From positions 186,001 to 250,000 of the forward strand of contig JAQTUP010000001.1 in NCBI GenBank assembly GCA_028707275.1: DNA of 64,000 nucleotides, read 5' to 3'. Source of the stretch: Gallionella sp. Its GTDB lineage: Bacteria > Pseudomonadota > Gammaproteobacteria > Burkholderiales > Gallionellaceae. Positions 48,981-59,242 of the stretch are shown in pieces. The notes under the pieces were generated by a model, which was given only the letters and a program-made list of their open reading frames with translations, was not told the origin of the DNA and ran no database searches. Positions within the stretch are counted from its first letter, which is position 1; each line of letters starts with the position of its first letter. The position numbers and the translations under genes are program-made.

Positions 48981-50028
48981 CCTGCGCCCATTTAACATGC
49001 TCCTGCACCAGTTCTGACGGGTGATCGGCGCGTGTTTGCAATGACGCTGCGATAGCCGCACTGGGTGGTGCATTGCCCATCGCCACGGCGATGTTGCGCA
49101 GCCATTGCTCGTGACCGATGCGATGAATCGGGCTGCCCGCCAGCTTCATTTTGAACGTGGCCTCTTCCCAGGCAAACAGCTCCACCAGACCGGCATCATC
49201 CAACCCGTGCCGCACGGCGAAATCCGGCTCGACGGTAGCCTGTGCGAAGCGGTTCCAGGGACACACCAGCTGACAATCATCACATCCGTAGATATGATTG
49301 CCGATCAACGGACGCAACTCATGTGGAATACTGCCCTTCAGCTCTATGGTCAGATAGGAGATACAGCGGCGCGCATCAAGCGAATAGGGCGCGATAATCG
49401 CCTGTGTCGGGCAAATTTCAATGCACCGGGTGCAACTTCCGCAATGCGAAACCTGCGGCACATTCACGGGTAGCGGCAGATTGATGTAGATTTCGCCCAG
49501 GAAGAACCACGAGCCATGTTCGCGAGACAGCAACAAGGTGTGCTTGCCGCGCCAGCCCAGACCTGCCTTGTTTGCAAGCTCGACTTCCAGCACGGGCGCA
49601 CTGTCGGTAAACACCCGCCCTGAAAATTCCGCCACATCGGCTCTGATTCTGTCAGCCAGTTTGGCCAGCCGCTGGCGCAACAGCTTATGGTAGTCGCGCC
49701 CCAGGGCATAACGCGAGATAAAAGCGCGATCGCCCTGCTGCAATACCTGATGGCTCTCGCGCGCACCGGCGGGCAGGTAATTCATCCGCAAACTGATCAC
49801 TCGCACCGTGCCTGGCACGAGTTCGGCCGGACGGCTGCGCTTTACACCGTGTTTTGCCATATAATCCATCTCGCCGTAAAACCCCTGCGACAGCCAGTCC
49901 AGAAGACCTGTTTCAGCCGCAGCCAGGTCCGTATCCGTAATTTCTGCGGACTGAAAGCCTAACTCGTGCGCCCAGACGCGGATGTTTTTGGCGAGCTCCT
50001 GCCCAAACTGAGGATTTATATTTTGCAT
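48958..50028 (-). CDS. queG: Epoxyqueuosine reductase
   Basis: A 356-residue cobalamin- and iron-sulfur-dependent enzyme for the last step of queuosine synthesis in tRNA. It has GFQSAEITDTDL near the N-terminus, the two 4Fe-4S clusters CGSCTRCIEICPTQAI and CDDCQLVCPWN, and a C-terminal HEAT-like tail (IHRIGHEQWLRNIAVAMGN). I use the ATG at 50028; an in-frame TTG ten codons upstream is less likely. It is divergent from tsaE with 32 bp between the starts. Confidence 0.95.
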   Translation of the reverse strand: MQNINPQFGQELAKNIRVWAHELGFQSAEITDTDLAAAETGLLDWLSQGFYGEMDYMAKHGVKRSRPAELVPGTVRVISLRMNYLPAGARESHQVLQQGDRAFISRYALGRDYHKLLRQRLAKLADRIRADVAEFSGRVFTDSAPVLEVELANKAGLGWRGKHTLLLSREHGSWFFLGEIYINLPLPVNVPQVSHCGSCTRCIEICPTQAIIAPYSLDARRCISYLTIELKGSIPHELRPLIGNHIYGCDDCQLVCPWNRFAQATVEPDFAVRHGLDDAGLVELFAWEEATFKMKLAGSPIHRIGHEQWLRNIAVAMGNAPPSAAIAASLQTRADHPSELVQEHVKWAQARQGARP

Positions 50029-50060
50029 AAGCCCGATGATAGCCGAATCACCCTGCAAAG

Positions 50061-50585
50061 ATGGCTAAATTGCCACCCGACACAATGAAATCTGTCACGC
50101 CCACCCCTCTTCTGCCAGCGGGAGAGGAAAGTTTTCACCCGAATCTGTCGTTCATGCTGGCCGATGAAGAGGCGACCCTGGCGCTGGCCAGACACCTGGC
50201 CGCAAACCTGAAACCGGGCATGGTCATTTATTTAAATGGCGACCTGGGGGCGGGGAAAACCTGTCTGGTTCGCGGCATATTAAATGGCCTGGGCTATACC
50301 GGCCGCGTAAAAAGCCCGACTTACACGCTGCTGGAACCTTACCATGTCGGCGGATTTGACTTACGCCACTTTGATTTGTATCGTTTACAGAACGAATACG
50401 AATGGGAATCGGCAGGGTTCCGCGATGAATTTGACGGAAACAATATCCTTTTTATCGAATGGCCGGAAAAGGCGCACATTCCACCGGCGGACCTTGTCAT
50501 TGACATGGAAATTTTATCCCGGGGACGCATGGCAATCATAAAGGGAATGAGCACAATGGGGCGTACATGTTTAGCGCAGCTTTAA
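50061..50585 (+). CDS. tsaE: tRNA threonylcarbamoyladenosine biosynthesis ATPase TsaE
   Basis: A P-loop protein with Walker A GDLGAGKTCLVRGIL and the family patterns VKSPTYTLLEPY, HFDLYRL and FIEWPEKA. It supports TsaB/TsaD in making t6A at position 37 of ANN-decoding tRNAs. The N-terminus carries an extra stretch (TPTPLLPAGEESF) encoded by a GC-rich palindrome like those in pheT and aroA. An internal start at 50085 is possible. It overlaps amiC by 19 bp, a frequent proteobacterial pair. Confidence 0.95.
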   Translation: MAKLPPDTMKSVTPTPLLPAGEESFHPNLSFMLADEEATLALARHLAANLKPGMVIYLNGDLGAGKTCLVRGILNGLGYTGRVKSPTYTLLEPYHVGGFDLRHFDLYRLQNEYEWESAGFRDEFDGNNILFIEWPEKAHIPPADLVIDMEILSRGRMAIIKGMSTMGRTCLAQL

Positions 50586-51877
50586 AGACCGCCGGGTATC
50601 AACTGGTGGCGGTGCTGCTATGCCTTTGCCTGCCACCGGCACAAGCCGCCACTGAAATTACCGCGACCCGCATCTGGCCGGCGCAGGATTACACCCGTTT
50701 AACACTGGAATCCAGACAGGCCATCCACTACAACATGTTCACCGTGGTGAACCCTGACCGCCTGGTAATCGATCTGGAAGATGTTGAACTGAACGATACG
50801 CTGAACCAGCTTAACGGAAAGATAGACGGGAACGATCCCTACATCAGGAGTTTGCGGATCGGCCGTTTCAAACCGGGCGTGGTGCGTCTGGTACTTGACC
50901 TGAAGAGTCAGGTCAAGCCGCAATTATTCGATCTTAATCCGGTAGGAGAATATGGCTACCGTCTGGTGCTTGACGTATATCCCGCACAGACGCCGGATCC
51001 GATGATGGCGCTGATAGATCAGGACAGAACGATGCAGATCCGCGACGAAGGGAGACCGGTTTCATCCGACGCGGGAACCATTCGATCCCCGCCAGTCGCA
51101 ACCATCAAGCCCGCAGCTCCGTTTAAAAACTTCCCGGAACTGCGCAGTCGCACCTTGATTATCGCCATTGATGCGGGGCACGGCGGCGAGGATCCGGGGG
51201 CTCAGGGTAAGCGCGGCTCGCATGAAAAGGACGTTACCCTTGCCATCGCACGCCGACTCTGCGCATTGATAAATGACACGCCCAACATGCGTGGCGTACT
51301 GATACGCGATGGCGACTTTTTCATTCCGCTGGGCGGTCGCGTACTCAAGGCTCGCCAGGCGCGTGCCGATTTATTTGTATCCATACATGCGGACGCATTC
51401 ATCAATCCGGATGCACACGGCTCATCGGTGTTTGCACTCTCCGAGCATGGAGCCACCAGCACCGCCGCACGCTGGCTGGCCAAACGTGAAAATGAGGCGG
51501 ACTTGATCGGCGGCGTTAACATCGCGGTAAAAGATCCCTACCTTGCACGCACCTTGCTGGATCTGTCACAAACGGCCACCATCAGCGACAGCATGAGACT
51601 GGCCAAACATGTACTGGGAGAGCTGGATGATATCAGCGATTTACACAGCGGTCATGTCGAACAAGCCGGGTTTGCCGTGCTAAAATCGCCGGACATCCCT
51701 TCCATTCTGGTAGAGACCGCATTCATCAGCAATCCGGGCGAGGAAGCACGCCTCAACGACGAGCATTATCAGACCAAACTAGCCAATGCGGTGCTCAACG
51801 GCATTAAACGATACTTTGCCCAGAACCCTGCATTATCCCGACACAACATTGCGCAGAACAGGATGGAAACACCATGA
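50567..51877 (+). CDS. amiC: N-acetylmuramoyl-L-alanine amidase (AmiC type)
   Basis: A 436-residue periplasmic amidase with a signal peptide (cleavage near AQA), an AMIN domain (about 30-140) for septal targeting, and an Amidase_3 domain (about 197-425). The zinc ligands are in IDAGHGGEDPG, GSHEKDV and SIHADAF, and the catalytic Glu in VETAFISN. It cuts the peptide from N-acetylmuramic acid during daughter-cell separation. NlpD (16948) is its likely activator. It is coupled to tsaE upstream and to the ankyrin gene downstream (4-bp overlap). Confidence 0.95.
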   Translation: MFSAALKTAGYQLVAVLLCLCLPPAQAATEITATRIWPAQDYTRLTLESRQAIHYNMFTVVNPDRLVIDLEDVELNDTLNQLNGKIDGNDPYIRSLRIGRFKPGVVRLVLDLKSQVKPQLFDLNPVGEYGYRLVLDVYPAQTPDPMMALIDQDRTMQIRDEGRPVSSDAGTIRSPPVATIKPAAPFKNFPELRSRTLIIAIDAGHGGEDPGAQGKRGSHEKDVTLAIARRLCALINDTPNMRGVLIRDGDFFIPLGGRVLKARQARADLFVSIHADAFINPDAHGSSVFALSEHGATSTAARWLAKRENEADLIGGVNIAVKDPYLARTLLDLSQTATISDSMRLAKHVLGELDDISDLHSGHVEQAGFAVLKSPDIPSILVETAFISNPGEEARLNDEHYQTKLANAVLNGIKRYFAQNPALSRHNIAQNRMETP

Positions 51878-52803
51878 ATCAGCGACTAATCAGGATATTG
51901 GGCGGGGCAACTGAGCGTTATCCCCATGCACTGGAAAGCAATTTTCCGCGTATTTTAAACAACATCATGTCACTTTGGGATGATGAGGGGATGGATGACT
52001 ATTTTATGAGCTTGATGGTCAGCGACCGCCCCCACCGCAACGGTTTTCCACCCGAAGTAGCGGCAGAGATATTGCATCTGAGTCTGGTGCACGCAGCCGC
52101 AGAATTGCCTGAAAAGCCCAAAGGTATATGGGATGCACCCAAAAATTCATTCGCAAGTTTTGCCTCCCATCCCGCTGAAAACTTGTCCACCACGGCAATC
52201 GCCATAAAATCAGAACTGGGGAAAGTCAATCTTTCTTATACAACTGAAGGATTTTTAACCGCTGCTGAAACCGGCAATTGTGCGGCGTTAGCTTTGTTCC
52301 TTGAAGCGAAAAACAGTCCGGAAATTCGCGACAATCGGGGCTGGACTCCTCTGATGATAGCGGCATTCAATGGAATGGATGAGGCTGTCGCGCTGCTGAT
52401 TCGCCACGGCGCCGATGTCAATGCACTCGATCTGGGCGGAAACAGCGCATTACACTGGGCGGCTTTCAGCGGACATCTTTCCTGCGCAAAACAGCTGATC
52501 GACAATCATGCATTGATTAATATTCGCAATAATTTCGGCTGGAGCCCTTTGTTCCAGGCAACGACACGCAACCGTCCTGATGTCGTATCGCTGTTGATTG
52601 CCAGCGGTGCTAATCTGGATTCAGCAGCGGATGACGGTTATACCGCACTGCATAAGGCCGCCGCATCAGGCTACAGCGAAATAGTCCAGCTGCTGTTAGC
52701 CCATGGCACTGACAAAAGCCTGACGACCCATGACAACAACACCGCGCAGACGCTTGCCGCGAAGAACAAACACGACGATATCGCAAATATGTTAATGAAC
52801 TGA
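51874..52803 (+). CDS. Ankyrin-repeat protein
   Basis: A 309-residue protein without a signal peptide. An uncharacterised N-terminal region (about 1-125) is followed by five ankyrin-type repeats (about 125-305), including GWTPLMIAAFNGMDEAVALL, NSALHWAAFSGHLSCAKQLI and YTALHKAAASGYSEIVQLLL. Ankyrin repeats bind proteins. The ATGA overlap with amiC suggests co-expression, but a role in cell separation is only contextual. The partner is unknown. Confidence 0.9.
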   Translation: MNQRLIRILGGATERYPHALESNFPRILNNIMSLWDDEGMDDYFMSLMVSDRPHRNGFPPEVAAEILHLSLVHAAAELPEKPKGIWDAPKNSFASFASHPAENLSTTAIAIKSELGKVNLSYTTEGFLTAAETGNCAALALFLEAKNSPEIRDNRGWTPLMIAAFNGMDEAVALLIRHGADVNALDLGGNSALHWAAFSGHLSCAKQLIDNHALINIRNNFGWSPLFQATTRNRPDVVSLLIASGANLDSAADDGYTALHKAAASGYSEIVQLLLAHGTDKSLTTHDNNTAQTLAAKNKHDDIANMLMN

Positions 52804-52824
52804 GCGGCGGTTCTGCCGCGCCAA

Positions 52825-54300
52825 TCAAGAATATAGCGGATTATCCGGATCCAGTCTGCGTCCCGTCTCGGCCGCCGCCTTGAAAACGGCCTCGTCGCCG
52901 ATCAGCTTGAGTTGCCTCGCTATATTTTCAAAACGCATGGCATCACCGCGTGACTCGTAGATACCCAATAATGTCTGATACCCGTAAAGATTCTTCGGGT
53001 TAACGCTGATCGCCTGAATCAGCGCCTCCTCTGCCAGTTTGTCATTTCCGCTGCGCAAATACCGGTTCGCCTCCATCAAAATTGCATATTCAGGGGGCAC
53101 AATCGGTATATGTTCAGCAGGTTCCATCGTCAGCAACTCACCTGTATTATCAAGCTGCTGCGATACGGATTCTCTCTCAAAGGTCAGCGGAGCCACAGGT
53201 TTGGCCTCCACTACCGGCTCATTGAAAAACTCATTTACCTGCACGATCGGCGCTACAACAACGGGCTCATGCGGAGCTTCGTCCAGATCAGCAAACAAGT
53301 TGCCCGGTTCAACATCCGCCCGCTGTTTTTTACGGTACCAGAGCACCCCCAATGCAACGGACAGCATCAGCAGAAAAATCGCCGTCAGCGCTGAGTACTT
53401 TCCGAAGCCGGATGCAGGAGGCTCCGCCGACTGGACAGCTGACCCGGCGACTGGCAATGACGAGTGCTCCACGCCACTGACCGGCTCGCGACCTGCCTGT
53501 ACGCCGACAACACCGCTCACTGAGGTATCGCCATATTCCGTCACGGCCTGTTTATGCTGTAACGACCCGATCACCAATTGCATTTCGGCTATTTGCAGAC
53601 GAAGATCTTCGAGTAACTTTTCTTTTACGATCAACTCTTCTTGCAGCGCGTCCGTGCTGATACGCTCAGACGGGGCATGACTGGAAATGGACAACGACAT
53701 TTTCATGTGCAACCCGTTACCCAACGCACGACCTGCCTGCGTCCTTTTAACAACTGTTTTTTCAGGATGAGGGGCGGCGCTCCCCTGTTTAACCCGCCGC
53801 ACCGAAGCTGGCTGAAAGCCTGTTCCCGATTCCACAACTGCGTTAACAATCGTTTTTTCGGATGGGTGCGACTCATCGCGAACCGACAACCTGGGAGAGG
53901 GGTCCAGTAAAAAAGTATAATCCTTGATCAAACGGCCTGAAGCTGAAGTCGTTTCAACCAGCAAATTGACAAAAGGATCATCGACAGAGTGCGGCGTGGT
54001 AACGCTTATATAGGGCTGCGTTCCCGCATCATCCACGACACGAAAACGAAATTTATAGCCTTCCGGATATTGCAGGCCAAGCTTCCTGTAATCTGCAACA
54101 CTCGCCAAACCCACCTTAAGGTTCTGCTTATCAGCATCATTAAGACCCGTAAAATCAATCCGGACACTGAGCGGTTGGCCCAGCTGACTTTTAATTTTAA
54201 TCTCACCCAGCTCCAGCGCCTGGGCAGCGGAGATGACAGCCATGGAAAAGAACCACAGCTGAAATAACGCACACCGACTGAGATACACTTTATTTTTCAT
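52825..54300 (-). CDS. FimV-like pilus assembly/polar landmark protein
   Basis: A 491-residue protein with a signal peptide and the FimV N-terminal domain (about 29-135: ALELGEIKIKSQLGQPLSVRI). A coiled coil follows (about 220-245), then a single membrane helix (about 300-322, LTAIFLLMLSVALGVLWY), an acidic linker and a C-terminal TPR/FimV-C module (about 410-491). FimV proteins organise the cell pole and type IV pili. No LysM domain is seen, and the acidic middle region is shorter than in Pseudomonas FimV. It is convergent with the ankyrin gene. Confidence 0.85.
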   Translation of the reverse strand: MKNKVYLSRCALFQLWFFSMAVISAAQALELGEIKIKSQLGQPLSVRIDFTGLNDADKQNLKVGLASVADYRKLGLQYPEGYKFRFRVVDDAGTQPYISVTTPHSVDDPFVNLLVETTSASGRLIKDYTFLLDPSPRLSVRDESHPSEKTIVNAVVESGTGFQPASVRRVKQGSAAPHPEKTVVKRTQAGRALGNGLHMKMSLSISSHAPSERISTDALQEELIVKEKLLEDLRLQIAEMQLVIGSLQHKQAVTEYGDTSVSGVVGVQAGREPVSGVEHSSLPVAGSAVQSAEPPASGFGKYSALTAIFLLMLSVALGVLWYRKKQRADVEPGNLFADLDEAPHEPVVVAPIVQVNEFFNEPVVEAKPVAPLTFERESVSQQLDNTGELLTMEPAEHIPIVPPEYAILMEANRYLRSGNDKLAEEALIQAISVNPKNLYGYQTLLGIYESRGDAMRFENIARQLKLIGDEAVFKAAAETGRRLDPDNPLYS

Positions 54301-54347
54301 AAGAAACAGAATAAATTGTGCGTGTGTTTGTCATCGGGAGTCATGAA

Positions 54348-55235
54348 TCAGGACGGAAATATTCCGGTAGACAGGTAACGGTCTCCGCGATCGCAGACGA
54401 TGAAGGCAATGGTTGCATTTTCGACCTGTTCTGACAAACGCAAAGCGACAGCCAGCGCCCCGCCGGATGAAATACCGCAAAAAATCCCCTCTTCCGCAGC
54501 CATTCGTCGCGTCATTTCCTCGGCATCCGCCTGGCTCACCAACTCCACGCGATCGATGTTCGCCCCGTCATATATCTTCGGCAGGTAAGCTTGCGGCCAT
54601 TTTCGGATACCGGGGATCTGCGCGCCCTCCTCCGGCTGCACGCCGATGATTTTAACCTGGGGACTCTGCTCCTTGAAATAGCGCGAACAACCCATGATCG
54701 TGCCTGTCGTACCCATGCTGCTGACAAAGTGGGTGAGCCGCCCCGCCGTATCACGCCAGATTTCCGGCGCAGTCCCCCGGTAATGGGCGAGCGGGTTGTC
54801 CTGATTCGAAAACTGGTCCAGGATGATGCCGCGCCCCATATCGCGCAACTGTTCTGCCGTATCACGCGCCAGCTCCATGCTGCCCGCCTTATCCGTCAGC
54901 ACCAGTTCCGCGCCATAGGCACGCATGCTCTGGCGACGCTCTACGCTCTGATTTTCCGGCATTACCAGGATCATCTTGTAGCCACGGATTGCCGCTGCCA
55001 TCGCCAGCGCAATACCCGTATTGCCGCTGGTCGCCTCGATCAGCGTATCGCCGGGCTTGATCTGGCCGCGCTGTTCGGCGCACTTAATCATGGATAACGC
55101 CGGGCGATCCTTCACCGAACCTGCCGGGTTATTGCCTTCGAGCTTGGCCAGCAACACATTGCTGGTATTGCCCGGGATACGCATGAGTCGCACCAGTGGC
55201 GTGTTGCCGACAAAATCTTCTATGGATGGGTACAT
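54348..55235 (-). CDS. cysM: Cysteine synthase B
   Basis: A PLP enzyme of the O-acetylserine sulfhydrylase family. The PLP-binding Lys is in NNPAGSVKDRPAL, with the substrate loop EATSGNTGIALAMAAA and the PLP phosphate loop GTTGTIMG. Features such as the short C-terminus and YRGTAPEIW fit CysM rather than CysK. I choose the ATG at 55235, with AAGGA before it; the ATG at 55241 overlapping the hldD stop is an alternative. It is the last gene of the long minus-strand operon. Confidence 0.95.
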   Translation of the reverse strand: MYPSIEDFVGNTPLVRLMRIPGNTSNVLLAKLEGNNPAGSVKDRPALSMIKCAEQRGQIKPGDTLIEATSGNTGIALAMAAAIRGYKMILVMPENQSVERRQSMRAYGAELVLTDKAGSMELARDTAEQLRDMGRGIILDQFSNQDNPLAHYRGTAPEIWRDTAGRLTHFVSSMGTTGTIMGCSRYFKEQSPQVKIIGVQPEEGAQIPGIRKWPQAYLPKIYDGANIDRVELVSQADAEEMTRRMAAEEGIFCGISSGGALAVALRLSEQVENATIAFIVCDRGDRYLSTGIFPS

Positions 55236-55237
55236 AT

Positions 55238-56230
55238 TCATCCTTTGAGCATCTGTTCCACATAACGCCCCACGCCCTGCTCCACACAAAGGAAGGGCTC
55301 GGTATAGCCTGTGCTGCGCAGCGCTGTAATGTCGGCCTGCGTGTAACTCTGATACTTGCCGCGCAGCGCATCGGGAAAAGGGATGTAGCTGATTAATTCC
55401 TGCTCCTGCAATTGAGCCAGGCTCAACGCCGACTCGCCCGCTGCACGGCGCAAGGTGTTGATGGTCGCCACCGCCACATCGTTAAAACTCTGCGCCTGTC
55501 CCGTGCCTAAATTGAATATTCCGGAAATATCAGGGTTGTCGAGGAAGTACATGTTGACCCTGATTACGTCTTCGATCGACACGAAGTCACGCAACTGCCC
55601 GCCATGTGCATAGCCATCACAACCTTCAAACAGCTTCACGCACCCGTGAGCCTGATACTGGTTGAAAAAATGAAAAGCCACCGAAGCCATACGCCCCTTG
55701 TGTTGTTCGCGCGGCCCGTATACATTGAAATAACGGAGCCCCACGACCTGAGCACCCCGTTTACTCCAGCGGCGGCGCATGATCTGATCGAACAGGAATT
55801 TCGAGTAGGCATATACATTCAGCGGAGCCTCAAAGGCCCGATTTTCGCGAAAGGTACTGCCGGCGCCATAAACCGAGGCGGATGATGCATAAAGGAACGG
55901 CACTTCTTCACTCTGACAGTAATTCAACAATTCCAGCGAATACTGGTAATTATTGTCCATCATGTAGCGCCCGTCCGTTTCCATCGTGTCGGAACAGGCA
56001 CCCTGATGAAAGACGGCCGTGATCAGCCCGTCAAAAAAACCTTCCTGAATTTTCTTCCGGAAGTCCTCCTTGTCCAGAAAATCGGCTATTTCACAATCTG
56101 CCAGATTTTTGAATTTGTCAGCCTTCGTAAGATTATCCACCGCGATGATATTGTGCTCACCTCGCTGGTTGAGCGCCTTTACAAGGTTGGAACCGATAAA
56201 ACCGGCAGCACCGGTGACGATGTAATACAT
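55238..56230 (-). CDS. hldD: ADP-L-glycero-D-manno-heptose 6-epimerase
   Basis: A 330-residue SDR enzyme with the nucleotide-binding [15 protein letters not shown], active-site [10 protein letters not shown] and [14 protein letters not shown]. It converts the D,D- to the L,D-heptose precursor of the lipopolysaccharide inner core. It lies downstream of the heptose-7-phosphate kinase gene, separated by a 131-bp region of 7-bp repeats that can fold back on itself. Confidence 0.97.
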   Translation of the reverse strand: MYYIVTGAAGFIGSNLVKALNQRGEHNIIAVDNLTKADKFKNLADCEIADFLDKEDFRKKIQEGFFDGLITAVFHQGACSDTMETDGRYMMDNNYQYSLELLNYCQSEEVPFLYASSASVYGAGSTFRENRAFEAPLNVYAYSKFLFDQIMRRRWSKRGAQVVGLRYFNVYGPREQHKGRMASVAFHFFNQYQAHGCVKLFEGCDGYAHGGQLRDFVSIEDVIRVNMYFLDNPDISGIFNLGTGQAQSFNDVAVATINTLRRAAGESALSLAQLQEQELISYIPFPDALRGKYQSYTQADITALRSTGYTEPFLCVEQGVGRYVEQMLKG

Positions 56231-56397
56231 TTTAAAACTCCTTATGAGAAGGGTAAAGGGTAAAGGGAAAAGGGTAAAAACCGGGGTGAGAAGAGAGAAG
56301 GGGAAAGAGAGAAGGGTAATGGCTGCATTTTTCCCTTTACCCTTCCCCTCTCCCCCTTCCCTTACAACCCTTCCCTCTTCCCTCTTCCCTCTTCCCT
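56231..56397. repeat. Purine/pyrimidine 7-bp repeat tract between rfaE1 and hldD
   Basis: On the plus strand a GGGTAAA/GGGAAAG-rich half is followed by a CTTCCCT/CCCTTTA-rich half, so the two can pair as a large hairpin. Four exact tandem CTTCCCT units occupy 56370-56397 and run into the 3' end of rfaE1. Confidence 0.8.
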
Positions 56398-57330
56398 CAT
56401 ATCCAAAATGATTTCTTCCCGGCTGACCACCGCCGTCCCCAGCTTGCCGACCACAATACCCGCAGCACGATTGGCGATGCGCATCGCAACAGGCAAGTCG
56501 GCGCCACTGGCGAGCATCACCGCGAGGGTTGCAATCACAGTATCCCCGGCACCACTGACATCGAAGACTTCCCGCGTGTGCGTAGGTTCATGCTGCACGA
56601 CGCCCGGACAATACAGGCTCATCCCATCTTCGCTGCGGGTCACCAGCAGTGCATCCAGTTGCAAGTCCGTGCGCAACTGCTCGGCCTTGCCGTTCAATTC
56701 AGCTTCATCGCACCAGCTGCCTGCCACCTCGCGGAACTCGCTTTGGTTCGGCGTGAGCAGCGTGGCGCCACGGTAGCGCGCATAATCATCGCCCTTGGGA
56801 TCGACCAGCACCGGCTTACCGGCGTCTCGTGCCAGCTGTATCATTTGAGCGATATGGGTCAATCCCCCCTTGCCGTAATCGGACAAGATGACAACATCCG
56901 CCAGCGGCAGCTGGACTCGATAATCTGCCAGCGCCGCATGCAGCACTTCGTGACTGGGCGGAGTCTCAAAATCGATGCGCAATAACTGCTGGTGGCGCGC
57001 GACAGCGCGCAGCTTGATAATGGTGGAAACGGTGGCGTCACGATGCAACAGCGACGTCAGATTGCTGTGCTGATTGAGCAATTTCTCAAGACACGCGCCG
57101 GCCTCGTCATCACCGACCACCGACAGGAGTGTAGCCTGAGCGCCCAGAGCCGCGATGTTGCGCGCAACGTTAGCAGCGCCTCCCGGGCGCTCATCCACCC
57201 GGTTTACCTTGAGCACAGGCACAGGCGCCTCCGGCGAAATGCGATGAACCTCACCAAACCAGTAACGATCCAGCATCACATCGCCTACGACTAAAACACG
57301 CGCCCCCCCGAATTCGGGCAAGCCATTCAT
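56362..57330 (-). CDS. rfaE1: D-glycero-beta-D-manno-heptose-7-phosphate kinase
   Basis: A 322-residue PfkB-family kinase with [18 protein letters not shown] and the anion-hole/catalytic motif [14 protein letters not shown] (catalytic Asp). It corresponds to the N-terminal half of E. coli HldE; the adenylyltransferase half is a separate gene elsewhere. The C-terminus ([11 protein letters not shown]) is encoded by the 7-bp repeats, so the native stop has been replaced or displaced. It overlaps pyrF by 4 bp. Confidence 0.95.
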   Translation of the reverse strand: MNGLPEFGGARVLVVGDVMLDRYWFGEVHRISPEAPVPVLKVNRVDERPGGAANVARNIAALGAQATLLSVVGDDEAGACLEKLLNQHSNLTSLLHRDATVSTIIKLRAVARHQQLLRIDFETPPSHEVLHAALADYRVQLPLADVVILSDYGKGGLTHIAQMIQLARDAGKPVLVDPKGDDYARYRGATLLTPNQSEFREVAGSWCDEAELNGKAEQLRTDLQLDALLVTRSEDGMSLYCPGVVQHEPTHTREVFDVSGAGDTVIATLAVMLASGADLPVAMRIANRAAGIVVGKLGTAVVSREEIILDMREEGRGKREGL

Positions 57331-58028
57331 GGCAGCCCCCGTATTTGGCTGTTGATCTCCAGCAATGCCCGCAATGGATCCGCAGCCTTGGTAATCGGCC
57401 GACCAATCACAAGATAGCTCGAACCCGCTTTTAGCGCAGCTTCCGGCGTCATCACCCTGGATTGATCGTCGAGACTCGCCAGCGCAGGTCGAATACCGGG
57501 CGTCACCAGACAGAATTTATTCCCGCATTGCGCGCGCAACAGTTCGGTTTCCATCGCAGAGCACACCACGCCGTCCAGACCTGATTCCTGAGCCAGTTGC
57601 GCCAGGCGCGACACCGTCTCTTCGGTCGTCGTATCAATGCCGATTTCGCGAACATCATCCCGGCTCATACTCGTCAGCAGCGTGACCGCGATCAGCTTGG
57701 GCGGTTTGCTGCTGTTTGAAACCGCGATTTGTGCCGCTTCGAGCATTTTCCTCCCACCCAGCGCATGAACGTTGATCATCCAGACACCAAGACTAGCCGC
57801 CGCCTTGCAGGCCTGTGCCGTGGTATTGGGTATATCGTGAAACTTCAAATCCAGAAAAATTTCAAAACCGCTCTTCATCAGCTGTTCTAACAAGGCCGGA
57901 CCTGTGGCCGTAAACAGCTCTTTGCCGACCTTAAGTCTGCAAAGTTCAGGCGAGAGCCTGTGTGCCAAAGCCAGAGCCGGAACTGCGCCGGGAAAATCCA
58001 GCGCCACAATAATTTTAGGATCACTCAT
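57327..58028 (-). CDS. pyrF: Orotidine 5'-phosphate decarboxylase
   Basis: A 233-residue TIM-barrel enzyme with the catalytic motif [14 protein letters not shown], the N-terminal IIVALDFP and the C-terminal [12 protein letters not shown]. It makes UMP in pyrimidine synthesis. It overlaps both neighbours by 4 bp, so translation is coupled with lapB and rfaE1. Confidence 0.98.
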   Translation of the reverse strand: MSDPKIIVALDFPGAVPALALAHRLSPELCRLKVGKELFTATGPALLEQLMKSGFEIFLDLKFHDIPNTTAQACKAAASLGVWMINVHALGGRKMLEAAQIAVSNSSKPPKLIAVTLLTSMSRDDVREIGIDTTTEETVSRLAQLAQESGLDGVVCSAMETELLRAQCGNKFCLVTPGIRPALASLDDQSRVMTPEAALKAGSSYLVIGRPITKAADPLRALLEINSQIRGLP

Positions 58029-59200
58029 AACGGTTTACCACTTTCCTCATCGCGCCTAGGCGCATAACTGTCCCAAGCCTGACAGGCCGGACAGTGCCAA
58101 TAAAATTTTCGTGCTTTAAAACCACAGTGACCGCAGTGATACATCGCGAGATTTCTCGTGCGCTTATGTACCAGATTCTTGACCATTTCAATATCGGCAC
58201 GTCTGTCCATCGGCACTTCCAGCAAACGCGCTTCGAGCAGCTTGTCCAGCCCCAGCAACGTCGGGTTACGCTCCAGTTCATCGCGAACGACCTGATAGGC
58301 AGACGCCGCGCCTTCATGTTTTAACATACCGTCGAACAACACATTCAGCAAGTCGATAGAATGATATTTGAGCAGATAATCACGCAACAAGGTAATACCC
58401 TCCGCCTCCCTCCCCTGGGAAATGTAGGCCGTCAGCAGACGGTCAGCCACCAGCGGCAAATATTGCGCATCCTGCGCCTCAATCCCCCGCCACAGACGGA
58501 TAGCCTGTTCCGCATCCCCTTCGGCACTGACCATATCGCCCAACATGATAGTCGCCCGCACACTGTCGGGGCAGCCTTGCAAAGCCTGCTGCAAGTGAGC
58601 CCGTGCAGAGGGCAGATTGCCTGCCGTGATTTCTTCGGTCGCCAGCTCGCAATAAAAAAACGCAATCTGACGGCTGTAACGCTGACCTGATACTGCATTG
58701 AGCTGCTCTGCGACTGAAATTGCCTTCAGCCAGTCATGCTCCTTCTGAAACAGCTCAAGCAAAAATTCCAGGGCAGGCTTCTCATAGGAAGTTTTTTTAA
58801 GCTCGCCGAACAGGCGTTCGGCTCTGTCCAGAATACCCGCCTTAAGATAATCCTGCGCCAGCTCAAAGATCGCCTGCTGTCGTTTATCGTCATCCAGATC
58901 CGCCCTGTCCACCAGATTGTGATGCATACGCAAGGCACGATCCACCTCGCCTCGCCGCCGGAACAAGCTGCCAAGCGCGAAGTGCAACTCGACCGTGTGC
59001 GGATCGATCTTGACCACTTCAATAAAAGCTTCAATGGCCTTATCCTGTTGCTCATTGAGCAGAAAATTCAGCCCCTGAAAATACGACTCAGGCAACGCCG
59101 TCGATTCGGAGAGCAAATCCTTGATATCAATACGTGCTGCCCACCATCCCATGCCAAAAAACAGCGGAAAAACGAGCAGCATCCACGGTTCAAATTCCAT
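58025..59200 (-). CDS. lapB: Lipopolysaccharide assembly protein LapB
   Basis: A 391-residue protein with one N-terminal membrane helix (about 5-22), TPR repeats (about 35-345) and a C-terminal rubredoxin-like metal site ([10 protein letters not shown] and HCPACQAW). In E. coli LapB links LPS supply to FtsH-mediated LpxC turnover. It follows lapA by 42 bp. Confidence 0.95.
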   Translation of the reverse strand: MEFEPWMLLVFPLFFGMGWWAARIDIKDLLSESTALPESYFQGLNFLLNEQQDKAIEAFIEVVKIDPHTVELHFALGSLFRRRGEVDRALRMHHNLVDRADLDDDKRQQAIFELAQDYLKAGILDRAERLFGELKKTSYEKPALEFLLELFQKEHDWLKAISVAEQLNAVSGQRYSRQIAFFYCELATEEITAGNLPSARAHLQQALQGCPDSVRATIMLGDMVSAEGDAEQAIRLWRGIEAQDAQYLPLVADRLLTAYISQGREAEGITLLRDYLLKYHSIDLLNVLFDGMLKHEGAASAYQVVRDELERNPTLLGLDKLLEARLLEVPMDRRADIEMVKNLVHKRTRNLAMYHCGHCGFKARKFYWHCPACQAWDSYAPRRDEESGKPL

Positions 59201-59242
59201 TAAATATCCACATGATTAAAGGCAAAACAAGCCGTTGTTTGA

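Noticed and set aside
56231..56400. Possible CRISPR array
   Set aside because: The period is 7 bp with no unique spacers and no cas genes; it is a minisatellite.
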